A DNA stretch of 64,000 nt from Tetracladium setigerum (taxonomy: Eukaryota; Ascomycota; Leotiomycetes; Helotiales): contig PZJY01000013.1 in NCBI GenBank assembly GCA_031472005.1, positions 806,001 through 870,000 of the forward strand, in the 5' to 3' direction. Both the position numbers and the translations under genes were made by a program. Shown piece after piece: positions 37,201 through 48,210 of the stretch. The notes beneath the pieces were generated by a model. It searched no databases. It had not been told where the DNA came from and saw only the letters and a list, made by a program, of their open reading frames with translations. The first letter of the stretch is position 1; every line of letters begins with the position of its first letter.

Positions 37201-40200
37201 ACTCTTGTGGCTCCGGTGTTCTTGTCAACAAGTAACTATATTCAAGTTAGGTGATTCATTTCTGGAAACAAGAACGCTCACAATGTCACATTTTCCATCG
37301 CCGTCCCTATGAAGTTGCACCTACGATTAGCATGCTGTGTAAACTAAATCAAGTAAGGGAATGTGGAGCACGAGTCCCGGAAAGTCATCGATTCGAACGT
37401 TGACTTACCAATCAGCGAAATGGACCTTGTCATCATTGTCAGTGCTTTATCATCTGCTAGGATTCCATAGTAATACTCACTTCTCTACGATTCCTGTTTG
37501 CATTGAATATGGAACCGCGCCAGTCCCAGCCTCCATTCGCTCCCCAAGACTGGACATTCCTGTAGAGTAAGACTTCCCCCATCGGATGAATCCACTGTAA
37601 ACGCAAAGTATTAGCAAAGGAGGACAGCCTTGACGGATTCTGTTAGCCTACAATGTAGTCATCATATCCACTGCCAGTCATATCACAAAATCTTGTTCCA
37701 TCTCCTTTGACTTGAGTTCCTCCACTGCTGAGATTCTCGTGTCGGGTAAGTTTAACGTTCTTCGTCGTCGCATCAACAGTCACAGCTAAACGCAGTTGAT
37801 TGTTAGCAAGTTGCAAATTCTAAAGCCGCCAGAGAGAGATTGAATCCGGAAAATTCGAAAAATGAAGAGGACTTGCATGAATAATCTGCTCGGCCAGAGC
37901 CAACAAATCTACCAAACACCACGTGCGTAGGCGTGGTTCCGCCACCATGAGTAACTCCTGTCCATAAATTTTAGTTGAGAGTTTCTTTCGAAGCCTATGA
38001 GAGTTTACCCATAGATTTCCATCTTGGTGTTAAGGCGTGTGCACTGTAGGACGTTAACTTATGCTAAAGTGATCTTAAACTCGTCTACATACACATAGCC
38101 TCGTTGATTTATCCACGTTTCGCCTCTGCCATTCTCATTAACCCATATCACTATTCTCTGGTAAGTATACTTTTAATTAAAATGTAAAGAATAGAGAATA
38201 GTCCAGACATAACTTACAATCTGCCCGGTGATCGCCATTGAGATCAGCAAATCTCCAACCCGAGATGTTTCGTGGAGGTACATCATTCAGTACACCCTGT
38301 ACCATAGATCATTAGCACGGCCTTTTGTTATCATCCAAATAATGTTGCTACTTGCATTAAAAGGCTGCCAGTATGTTGGCTTGACATTTGCTAGAGCACC
38401 GTTACGCCATCCATGCATTCTACCATCAGGGTTGATGATAATATAGTCAGCTCGACCATCTCCATCAATGTCAGCTAGACGAATCTATGAGCACTTTTAG
38501 TCATATCCGATAACGTTTCACCCCGAGATATAATATTACGTTTGCTCTTGGAAAATCCCCGGGCCCTCGAACCTCGCCCATGGCCACCCAGATAGGAGAT
38601 CTCGCATCGGCTCCTGGAGTGTTCTGCCAACACGTCACACCCCCCGCGGAGGAAACGCAACAGAAATCGTCTCTACAAAGAGTTAGTAAGACTTCAAAGC
38701 CAAACTCAACGGGCTTAAATACCTGCCGTCGCCAGTCATATCAGCAAATATAACTCCTGCACGCTCGCAAGTAGGAGTGAAGGCAAAGTATAAATAAGCC
38801 CCCACGCTCCCTCCTCCTGTGCTTAAAGCGACACCAAGACCAAGTTCTGATACTGCAGGAACGCTATGAAGTCCATCAGTACACATAGTACAAAAGATAT
38901 ATGGGAAGAAAGCTCACTAAACATAATCATCAACTGGGAAGAAAGTATTTCACCGGTTAGCAAATCATGCCAAAACATAGGGAGAGTTAATTGGATATTC
39001 TTACTTCCATCACCATTAATATCTGCCCAAAAGACACCCGTAGCAACAGGATTATTGAAGCCAACACTAGTAGGATTATTGAAGCCAGCAAGATCGCTGA
39101 TTTGATTTGGACGATGGACATATGGTCCGTCATCGTATCCGGAACCGCGTTGTGTTATGATGGGTCCTATGGCTTGGCCTGGAACTTTCCAACAGTTGTT
39201 GGACCCGATGTCGTTATCTGCAACACCAGTAACTACGGCTGGTGCCTTGATCCAGCCCAGTGTGCCCGCAGCGGCAATACCCTCTGTTCAAAGTCAGTGG
39301 TCGACACCTCTAGTGACTAAATGTGGCAGAACGGATGAACTGGACTAGACTAGATGAAATTACTCACGGTAAAAGGTCGCCGCCATTTTCAAGTAACCAG
39401 AGTCATTTGGATGAGATCTGATCTTACATTAGCAATTGACAAGACGGCGGAATGAAACTTACCCATCACTAAGATCAGACAATGAGTACCAACCAGAGTG
39501 AAAGTCCACTATTAGGATCTTCCTTCCAAGTGCTTGACGAGCCGCTACTTCTTGAACCAATTTAGCATTATATGCCACAATTTTTGCGTCCAAAGCCGGA
39601 TCGATGTTTGGGAAAAGTGCAGATGTGATGATTGTAACATCAGGGATATTGTTAAAGAGATTGTCCCAGAGAGCGCCTTGACGTTGATGTGCACTATCAA
39701 TAGCCCAGTTTTGACCCAGATCATTCAAGCCAACACTGATCACTGTCAAACAATTAGAACTGACTTGACCCCAGATGGTTTGTAGAAAGGGCACGTACAA
39801 ACAATGTTAGGCTTCTGTGCATAGTTGAGGGTTGCTTTCTCGGCAACCTCATTGATTCGAAAGCCAGACCACCCTTCGACCTGATTGTCTGCCATTGTGC
39901 CAATCGAGCGACTTCCTATCATGTTGACGGGGTTTCCTTCGTAGGCAAGTTTGTTCCGGAGGCCCAGACGGAAACCATTTTTGTCACTGGGTGAATTCAA
40001 GAGTTAACAGGCGTTGAACTATGATGTTCGAAGTTCCTCGCACTTACGTGGAGCCATAGCCCTCCATTGTTGAAGCCCCAAGTGACAATATTCTAAGTGG
40101 GACATTGTTGGCAATGCCTCTCTTTAGAACAGGGATGCTTGGGGTTGTATCCGTCCATAGTTCAGATTGATTTGGGGTGAGACTTGGTAATGCCAGCGCT

Positions 40201-40299
40201 GTAAACAGACGTCAGATATTTTCTCGCATATACGAAGGACTTGAAATCCTTACCGAGAGGTGCTAGCCAGAGGGCCAATCCCGCATTGAGAAAAAGCAT
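34202..40299 (-). CDS. Secreted SGNH (GDSL-type) hydrolase with FG-GAP/VCBS repeats and long C-terminal module
   Basis: A large, heavily intron-split gene for a secreted esterase-like protein. The ATG at 40299 starts MLFLNAGLALWLAPL, a signal peptide. The SGNH domain has Ser in LRILSLGASTMEGYGS, the Asn block in LISVGLNDLGQNW and the Asp-His pair in SDGSHPNDSGY, completed by an intron splice at about 39400-39460. A run of FG-GAP/VCBS units follows, for example FWADINGDGSKN, FADMTGDGRDDF, RLADIDGDGRADYI and FADLNGDHRAD, broken by many introns of 50-70 bp, and probably forms a beta-propeller. The 3' third (about 34202-36290) encodes PPGPIPGGGIFLEDPP, CGLTGTSEEIWEKS, a helical region with KASLLVDGIADKLAKPT, and a cysteine-rich end. 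I cannot name that module. It could be a separate gene, but splices join in frame. Confidence 0.65.
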
Positions 40300-42690
40300 A
40301 CCGAGATGAAAATCAGGAAGCTCGTCCCTTTGGGGTACTAAAAAAGTTGTTCTTGCTGGTGGAAGTAGAAATCATGAACTTGCGAGCAAGAAATCTTAAG
40401 TAAAGACAGCAATTGCGGCGCAGACATGGAGTAGAAAGGTATGGTGCCACTTCTCTGCACAAGTCGAGCTTTGGACTTGGATCAGGAAGGTGCAATTTGC
40501 ACCCAACGATATCTTCCATTATATATCCATGCCAAAACAATTTTAAAAGAGCTTGCTAGCCTTTCAAGAAAATTCAACGTGAAAGATAATGTTACATGAG
40601 TTTACTAGTTATGGCGTAGCGTACGGAGCATGTGTCTTGGTACTCGATATTCGGTTAGCTTCATGTGCCACATTCGTTAAGAAAGCTTTGTTTGCTTAGC
40701 TATTCCAGTCTCAAGGCTTGTCATTGCAAGAGGTCATTTTAACGAGCAGTATTGCCAAGGATAGGTACTACGAGCAAGGTACAGTAGGTACTGTACCGTG
40801 TCAACCGAGATCAATGCTTGCGCCGTTAGGTGAGGGTATTCTATCTGTCCCCTCAACACCTGTTCAATACACCGTACAGAAGTATAAATTGAGTCCAACT
40901 TTGTTTATGAAGTATGAGTATCAAATTATGCGTCTAATACACAAAAAGACTGCTGCTCAAGGACAATATGTGATAGTTCTGGACGGCACCAGACTCTCTG
41001 TACTTAAGAAGTTACCAAGTATGAATAGTATGCGTTCAATCTGTAATGCGCATCAGAGCACCTCCAAAAGTGATTTCCATCCGTGATAGCCGAAAGCCCT
41101 GGTTTTGAGAAAGGCCAAGCCAAGTAATGTGGCAAAGTAAGGTCAGGACCTGCATACAAATAAAGCTGCAGGTATAACCGGCGACGCCGTCGGCATACCC
41201 TCCTAATCATAACTTAGCTGCTTCTAGACTTTTAAATAGACGACGGCCACAATTTAACATTGCTGGATATCCTGAGGGGGGAGAGGGGTATGGGGCATAG
41301 ACTTGCCGGCTTGCCGGCTGTCACTGGACCTCTTTTTGTTTCTTACAGATCCATGAATTCATTGGTAAAATATATCATACTACATGGATATTAGACATGA
41401 CAATAAAGCCGTCCAAGGCACACCTTTCTAGCTTAGCATGTTTCTGTGAAAGGGTATTGAAGGCAATGGAATTCCTGGACCAACTTCTACATGCATGTAG
41501 TCCGCCCGACTACGGTGACAACATTCACTTACAGGTCAAATAATCAAAAGCCCGGATATACATCCCTATAATGCGCACCCGTCGGTCGCAATGGATGGTG
41601 CAGGTAATAACGGATCTACGGAGTGGGCTCGCCAAGCACGGAGATTAGCAACCCAGGATCATCATATACCCTGCAATGGAATAAAGTTCGCTTGATGAAA
41701 CGGAGATCAGGGTCCAAGAAACTTTTAGGGAAGTTCGTTGTCTGCTTTCGGAATAGCATATTTCCTTCTACAATGCCATGTTCGAACGGAATGTGAAGTA
41801 AAGCTACATGTTAGTCTTGTCAAGGTCTAACTGGCCGAAATTCGAGATAAACATTGCACAACGCTAAGATTAGAATTGTTGTTTAATATTGTGTTGATTT
41901 AGGTTTAGACTTCGAGCTTGATCTGCTGGAAAGTTTGAAGGCAGGTAATCCTCCTCAGTTGTATATATGCTAGAGATCAGTCTTCTTAGCATTTTAGCTC
42001 TTGGAAGTAGCCAGCATTGTCAACCGTCCTTCCCATTATCTTACTATTCGGTCTTTATTCTATTTAAAGGTCTGTCACACTTGAAGCGCTGAATGTTTTG
42101 ATCACGCCAAACGATGGAAACAAATAAAAAGAAAACTTTTTCATTGAAATTCAAAACGAAAATCCATTGTCGCATAGACTTTTGAGGTACAAGAGGCCAG
42201 AAACCAGAACACAACGCAAAATCCCAGCCCTGCGCCCGTCGAATGTGTTGAATTAATTACCTCGCTCGTAAATTTATAGGCAGATGCCAACGACTTTTGC
42301 CCCAAGAAAATGTTGAGTTCGTAGTAAGATCGTCTCCCGATTTAAAGAAGGTGGAAGTAGGACCATACGACCGTTTGGAAGCAGATTGCCCCCCCCCCCC
42401 CCCTCGTAGAACCAATCGGCAATTACCTGTGGGGTAGTCAAGGTGTGGTTATTGGAGCCATAGTTGAATTGTAATACAATTATGAGGACACAGGTCATCG
42501 TGAGCTGCAATCTGATTCGCAAACCGAGATTTATAGAAGTTGGATAGTTAACGATCACCGCTAAAAATAAGTTTGGCTTCTATTTCATAAAACTAATCTG
42601 TTTTAAGTCTTACTATTTGAGAAACGTTAGAAATAATCTATGTAAAGCTTGTCCCAAGTTTGCTTACCTGAAGACAATATCAAAGTATTA
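40300..42690. other. Intergenic region with an inverted repeat and a C15 run
   Basis: The promoter side of the SGNH gene and 3' flank of the BTB gene. It holds a perfect 9-bp inverted repeat (40778-40797) and a C15 homopolymer (42389-42403). No gene is supported. Confidence 0.45.
40778..40797. repeat. Perfect 9-bp inverted repeat, 2-nt spacer
   Basis: GGTACAGTA, GG, TACTGTACC. It lies about 480 bp upstream of the SGNH gene start. The arm TACTGTA recurs in palindromic settings at 5456, 18506 and 63776. It could be a regulator-binding palindrome or chance. Confidence 0.5.
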
Positions 42691-43587
42691 TCAATGTGTT
42701 TGTGAAACTCCCCTTCCGCACTTGACACAACGCGCTTGAAGTGCTTCAGCAGCCTGATTTGGGCCACAGGATGCACAGCGACCGATCAAAGGGGCATTGA
42801 CAAATAGTTCAAGAAGATCAAAAGCAAAGTCGGGTACATCCTGGATAGTGGTCCTTAGCTTTTCAAGATCCTGACCCTGCATCATGCGTCGAACCGCTTT
42901 TCTAGCATACTCGACAACTATAAGCCGTAACTTGTTTGTCGGCATAGGGGTCGTATAAATATCCTCAACCAGAGCTAAGAAATCTGTTGTTGCGAGCCCT
43001 TTGAGCAATGTAGCTCTGAACTTGGCTTCTGCCAGTTTCATTAAACTTGGCACGTCGTATTTATCAGCCAAATTGTAGGTCAGAAGTTGAATCTTCAGCT
43101 GTTTGTACATGTTTGAACTATCTTGGTTCGGCGACTCAGATGGGCTCCGCTGTACGTGCAAGTTTTCGCTCTCTTGAATAGGTTCCTGATATTTGCCCGT
43201 ATACAAGTATCTGAGCATGACTTCAACTACGACCGGATCATCGTCCTCTAGATCAATGACGCCTGTGTACGATTCCTGGAAGAAATCAGTTTTTGAATTA
43301 ATTTCTGCTGTTCTCGGGGTAATAACCTTGAAAGCCCCGTAATCGCTGCGCTTAAAACCTTCGATTGTGAGCAAACTATGAGTCGGTGAACTTTCCAAGA
43401 GCTTTCCCCGCACTTGATTGTCAGATCCGAATACTCGTCCGTGTTGAAGCATCTGAAATACGTCAGCCCCTATCAAACGTACTCACACCAAACTAACCTT
43501 GGAATGGATTCGAAGACGCTCATTTTTGATAGATTCAAACCTGTCGGTTGAAGCGCGGAGTTGTGAGACTGTGAATATCAGCGACAT
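42691..43587 (-). CDS. BTB/POZ-domain protein with a C-terminal CxxC pair
   Basis: Two exons join at a 45-bp intron (43453-43497), giving 852 bases, exactly 284 codons. The ATG at 43587 starts MSLIFTVSQLRASTDRFESI. The recognisable BTB part is the second half of the fold: VITPRTAEINSKTDFFQESY, GVIDLEDDDPVVVEVMLRYLYTGKY, then after a Ser/Asn-rich insert LLTYNLADKYDVPSLMKLAEAKF. The usual opening strand (DLTVxCG...FKVHR) is absent or highly altered. The C-terminus has CASCGPNQAAEALQARCVKCGRG, a CxxC...CxxC pair that may bind zinc. Fungal BTB proteins of this size are usually orphan adaptors. Their partners are unknown. It lies in an accessory-looking region. Confidence 0.75.
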
Positions 43588-43887
43588 TTTTGGAGCGGCT
43601 AGCTGTAACCGCTTGTGTAACCTTACCTTATGGTCCGTGCTCGCACCAAGATTTCGGTTCTACCTGTGTTGCAAGCAACCAATTTACGAGATATATCGGA
43701 AAAGTACCGCATCGTTATTTGGAAAGAGAACCCCTTTACGTCGAGACTTGAATATACATTCTTCAATGACCTCTGGATCTGTTTGTCCAAGTACTGTATC
43801 AACCTGTGATTTCACAAGGACTATCCTATCATGTCGGCCATAAAGTGGAGTTCACTAGCCATCATATATGTACAGTATAATATAGTT
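43588..43887. other. Short intergenic spacer
   Basis: The 5' flank of the BTB gene. The antisense open frame at 43499-43843 is a shadow of the BTB first exon and its leader. Confidence 0.5.
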
Positions 43888-44550
43888 TTATAGATATACA
43901 TATCCCGTTATTGCTATCTTGAAGAGTTCAGCCCACGTGGGATCTTTCATACCACTGACACTATTGGCGGTTCGGGTCCCAACGTAGTACCAATTTAGGC
44001 AAAATGTGCAAATGTCGGTGATCTTGTAAGCAGTCCCAAGAATCCTGATACGGTGGAAGAGACCTTTGATACCCTCAAACTCCTGTGGGATAGAATTTTT
44101 TTGGCAGTTTTCGCAATCCGATGGGTTGCCCGAGCTGCGTTTTGAGATGTTCAGTACTGAATTAATACTACACATGACACCGAGTAGATAGTCGATACAT
44201 TCAATACCCGAAGACCTGCATCGAATCCCAGTCAAATCGTTCCTCCGGCTAATCAAAATACAAGCAAATCCTACATTGCTTGTTACGCCAATCCGGAGCT
44301 GAAAGGTCGCAAATTCAAGCTTTAATCCCGCCGTTGGTGGCCCGCATGCTTTGGGTTTTGGCCGGAAGAGCCGGCGAATCTGATCTGAGGATTCCCACAG
44401 ATTTCTGGCAACAAACAACAGTATTACTGTTTTGTGGAGTGTTCTGATGATTTGGCTGCTAACGGCATCGTCAGATCTTCGGCATAGTAGGTGTGACATA
44501 TCTGTGACACGTCTGTGACATGTTCGATTTGTAGGTAGGTATATCCTCAA
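43888..44550 (-). CDS. Hypothetical protein, 220-codon intact frame
   Basis: An uninterrupted frame from near 44550, unusually long for this AT-rich stretch, with no family I recognise. It contains CENCQKNSIPQEFEGIKGLF and later ITDICTFCLNWYYVG, two cysteine pairs that might form a small zinc site. A moderately hydrophobic segment (TVILLFVARNLW) lies near the N-terminus. The first 30 codons overlap three tandem copies of an 11-bp unit (44492-44524), so the true start may be later or the region may be a gene remnant. It lies upstream of, and is co-directional with, the BTB gene. Confidence 0.38.
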   Translation of the reverse strand: MRIYLPTNRTCHRRVTDMSHLLCRRSDDAVSSQIIRTLHKTVILLFVARNLWESSDQIRRLFRPKPKACGPPTAGLKLEFATFQLRIGVTSNVGFACILISRRNDLTGIRCRSSGIECIDYLLGVMCSINSVLNISKRSSGNPSDCENCQKNSIPQEFEGIKGLFHRIRILGTAYKITDICTFCLNWYYVGTRTANSVSGMKDPTWAELFKIAITGYVYL

Positions 44551-45086
44551 ACTTCCATCTCTCTACCCCACCAAAAGTCAGTAAGCCAACGAACAGTGCA
44601 TGTGCGGAAGAAAAGCCAACCGACAACGCTGGAGGGCTGTGCATCTCGAATACATGAATACAACCTTACATTCAAACTCTGTTCTTTTCCTTGTCGAATC
44701 ATGCTGATGTTTGAGTTGTTGGGTAGTATTTTTATTGAACCGCTTGTCAACGGTCTTCCAAATCCGTCAACAATGGATGTAACTCATGCAGGGTCTAACA
44801 GGCATGGACAAGCCACCGTCACAATTTTATTGAGGTATCCGGACATTCTTCCGTACTATTTTCATTTGGGTTGACAGTTTCAGGGTTTGCGCTCGTACTT
44901 CAAGGACACGACCGGCAGATTGGGATGTTCAAATACCTGGGGACTGCTGCGCTCTTCTTTGAGTGAGCAGTGCTTGGGCTTTCTCCTTTCTTTGGTCTCT
45001 ATTCACTTAAGATTGAGACTTCCGACAGTCTATTGCTTAATTTTCTTTGCTCAAGTATCAACATCACAGTCAAAAGACTCATAATC
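44551..45086. other. Promoter side of the secreted-protein gene
   Basis: No protein gene is supported. It separates the hypothetical frame and the cysteine-rich gene, which are transcribed divergently. Confidence 0.45.
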
Positions 45087-46129
45087 ATGCGCTTACTTCT
45101 TCTCCTCCCCCTCCTCTCCATCGCATTTGCAGCACCAGAAGCTGACAACCTCAATCCAACTGGCGCCGGTTGTGTCGACCCTGAAGGATATCTGAAATGC
45201 TACGACGCGCAGTACAAGCAACTCGGGATATGCGGAGAGGTTGCGAATTCTACCTGCAGTGATACGAATACACACCTTCAGACTTGTATGGCAGGGTGCA
45301 GTGGTGCCTATCTGGCTGGGAAAGTGGGATGTTGGTTCCAAAGTTGTTGGAATAGAGTGAGTTGATCTCTATACTTTTGATGGGACTTTCAAGGGAGAAT
45401 AAAACGCCTAGATGGCTAGTAAGAGCGTGTAAGGCAGGAATCCATGTGCTGGCCATGGTACAAATTTCAGCGATATGGTAAAAGTTTGCTAATCCTTAAA
45501 TCCACAGGTATATTCCTGCGAATTCCAACAAACAGCAGCCGAATACGTGCATGGAGTCGGTCTCGTACAAAGCACAGTACACATCCCATTTTACCCCCCA
45601 CCAGATGGAGAACTGCCGGGCGGATGTAGTATGTCCCTAATATTCCTCTTCAATCGTCACGTCTCTCACACTATCTAACAGACTGCAACGTCGGTAACGC
45701 ATTTGGAAATTTCAGTGACACCACAACGTACCATTGCATGGGAGCCGCTCAAGTTTCGAACAGGGACGTTTTTGCGGAGTGTACTTGTTGCCAATTTGCA
45801 ATAACTGTTTCAAAGTGCGTATTTCTTGTCTATGATATCGTTTTGTCCCACCCTCGAGACTTAAAATGTTACATCTTTAACGCATATGTACTAACATTGG
45901 AATTTGAACAGCGTACTCAATGCATGCCCTAACACAGACCTTTCCTTTATTGGTTTCGCCGACAGACTTGCAAGCTCAACAAACGCAATGATTAAAGAGA
46001 CACATAATGAGTGCGCAGTGTTGGATTCAGGATTGGAGAGCGCTGAATACTGCGCTGCTACATATGGAGTTACTGAGTTGGTTGGGCCAGTGATTTATAA
46101 TCCTCTGAAGCTGCCGTGAGTCAATTCTG

Positions 46130-46166
<37 letters not shown>

Positions 46167-46730
46167 GCAGAGTGGATTGGGAATATTTGCCAAAGACTTG
46201 ATGTAGGAAATGGAAAGCCCGCGATGATTTCTTGGTCCATATGTGCTAACACTTTCGGTCTACTAGTGCAGGAAAACCAGGAACAGAAGGGCTTTCCAAC
46301 TTTCCCGGCACGGCATTTACAACTTTTACGTCTGTACTGACGTTGGCCCTTGACCCGTAAGTTTCTGCTCCTTTCCATCTTTCCCATTCCATAAAGCTGG
46401 AATTCGGCACCTGCATTTCACTTCTCAGGATCTTCTTATAATCTCTATCTGATTTACTCCAACTAAAACTCTTCCAGAGGTTACAAATCCACGATAACAC
46501 CTGTTGCGTACAAGCAGGAGAACGTAGATAAAACGTCTTCCGGTGGAAGTAAAACAACGTCAGGCGGCGCAGCAATCCCGAGCGTTTCTAGTGCTGGACC
46601 TGTGAGTGGTACTGGTCCTGCTCCTCCTGCTTCTACTACATCCAGAGGGCTAGGCTACAAACTTCAAGCTAGCGGCGAAGGAATGTGGGTGGGAATCGCC
46701 GTTGGAATAATGGCTATCTTTTGCCTGTAA
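45087..46730 (+). CDS. Cysteine-rich secreted protein, probably GPI-anchored
   Basis: The ATG at 45087 starts MRLLLLLPLLSIAFAAPEAD, a clear signal peptide. The mature part is rich in cysteine: GAGCVDPEGYLKCYDAQYK, GICGEVANSTCSD, LQTCMAGCSG, GCWFQSCWNRV, then ECTCCQFAITVS, VLNACPNTD and ECAVLDSG...AEYCAATYG. Five introns fit, near 45358-45508, 45629-45681, 45815-45911, 46116-46267 and 46358-46480. The fourth carries a T32 run. A Ser/Thr/Gly-rich stretch (SSGGSKTTSGGAAIPSVSSA) precedes the C-terminal hydrophobic WVGIAVGIMAIFCL, which ends the protein without a basic tail, as in GPI-anchored wall proteins. I do not recognise the family. A surface or extracellular role is likely, but its activity is unknown. 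Confidence 0.72.
46134..46165 (+). repeat. T32 homopolymer inside an intron
   Basis: Thirty-two consecutive T's, close to the 5' end of the fourth intron of the cysteine-rich gene. Its stated length is unreliable in any assembly. Confidence 0.9.
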
Positions 46731-47486
46731 CTCTGTGACGGAGAAGAAATGTGATGATCTCTGGGGGTTGGAGAACAAGCAGACCGGGAACGTATGGAAT
46801 TGTACTGCATGAAGACGAGAATGCGAAAGAAAGAATGTATCGCTAGATACTTTCAACTTGTTGATTTTCATACTCTTCTCTTTTCTCCTGAGCAAAAAGC
46901 TCCTAGAGTTATGGTCATTCTATAATTTTTACCTTGGTAGATATGTCTGCCAATCGAGCACTTGTACACGACTCTAAGAGCTGGCTGCCCAGATATAATC
47001 TAAACCCTACTACAAAGGGAATTGTTGACTTGCAATGCCCAAAAAACAGCCTTGAATTCACTAGCAACAAGAAAAAAACGTTGGTGGAAGTGTTGGCAAG
47101 ATTTAGTGGGGTGGATTACAAGAAGTTGTTGGACGGCAGAATGTCTTGGCATCAGGGTCTACTACTCAAGAGGCTACTATATAAGGATACCTAAACTACT
47201 GCACATTAAGTGTAGGCCTATGCTTTTTGGGTCGATAGAAGTCTATTCCGATATACAGCTAGAAACAAAAGGTAAGTTGAGAACTAAAGACATGCCAATT
47301 ATGCATCAAAAAAATCTTCTATTTGAAAAGGTACTACCTCCCTTTTAGCAAATGTCCAAAAAGATCCCCAAAAAATCCACTTCCTTTTGTGGGAAGAAAA
47401 AAATATTAAAAAATATTAATGAAGGGATCTTGCCGGCTATTCACATTTTTTAGGATTGTTTCTCTCTAAGATTTGTGGAGTATATA
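46731..47486. other. Intergenic region, no supported gene
   Basis: An open frame of 86 codons at 46934-47194 lacks motifs. Otherwise AT-rich spacer. Confidence 0.4.
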
Positions 47487-47584
47487 GAACTTACGAATTG
47501 AACCCGGGACCTCTCCCAGTTTGTTATTTTGTAAACAACAAGGCGTTACCCGAAGGGAGAATCGTACGACTAGACCACAAGACC
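47487..47584 (-). pseudogene. Degenerate tRNA-Pro (CGG) with an intron of about 30 nt
   Basis: The minus strand begins GGTCTTGTGGTCTAGTCGTA, a tRNA-Pro 5' half and A box very like the intact gene at 33185-33274. The anticodon stem CTCCC/GGGAG encloses TTCGGG, an insertion of about 30 nt, and a closing T. That gives anticodon CGG with an intron at 37/38. The 3' half fails: after GGTCCCGGGTTCAATTC the T-stem and acceptor strands are missing or altered (GTAAGTTC where about CCCGGCAAGACC is expected). The B box is largely kept. It is probably a pseudogene truncated by a few bases. A local assembly error is possible. Confidence 0.75.
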
Positions 47585-48210
47585 TCTTTTTCATTCTGTT
47601 GAAGATGTTTTTGCTTATTTGAATCTATATCTGTTTGTTGGGTTGGGTGGGGTAAGGGAACTGTATCATCGGTGTTGTTCGTTGTAAAGAGGAAGGAGAG
47701 TGAAGAGGAAGGAACGGGACGAGGAAGGAACGGGAAGTGGTTGGGAAGGGAAGCTGCATAATCTGGAATTTTGGGCTTGTTTTGAACTCAAGATTGATGA
47801 GGTACAAGTTCAATGATTTGCGAATGCGCTTTTAAACTATTCTAGGGATCTTATTGACTCTCTTTAAGACAGACGAGAATGATTATTTGGATGGACTTGT
47901 TTGGAAACTTAGCAAACGCACGTTTTGTTCTAGTCCTTGGGAACTTCATCAATTCACTTTCAATTGTTTCACCAAACCTTACAAAAGGTATCAAAAAAAG
48001 CCATTAAATGTTTCAGATTAAAAATCACAAGATTTAATCAGCTGAGGAACGAGATGGCCTTCAATATTGGCCAGGACCAGCGTCCAAATCGATAAATGCC
48101 ACAAACTTGGATGCTCAAAGGCGGACAGGAAGCACCACCTACTCTAAATCTAGAAAATACAACTTCTCCATATCTCCATGTGGATTACTGCAAACAGAAT
48201 CCTCAAGCAT
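47585..48210. other. Intergenic region, no supported gene
   Basis: It lies between the tRNA-like locus and the 3' end of the oxidase. No motif-bearing frame was found. Confidence 0.45.

Noticed and set aside
34202..40299. Splitting this locus into an SGNH-FG-GAP gene and a separate downstream gene
   Set aside because: In-frame splices connect the exons through 36000-36300 and no convincing new start with a signal peptide was seen; kept as one gene with reduced confidence.
46116..46387. Poly-Phe / poly-Lys frames
   Set aside because: They are translations of the T32 run inside an intron.
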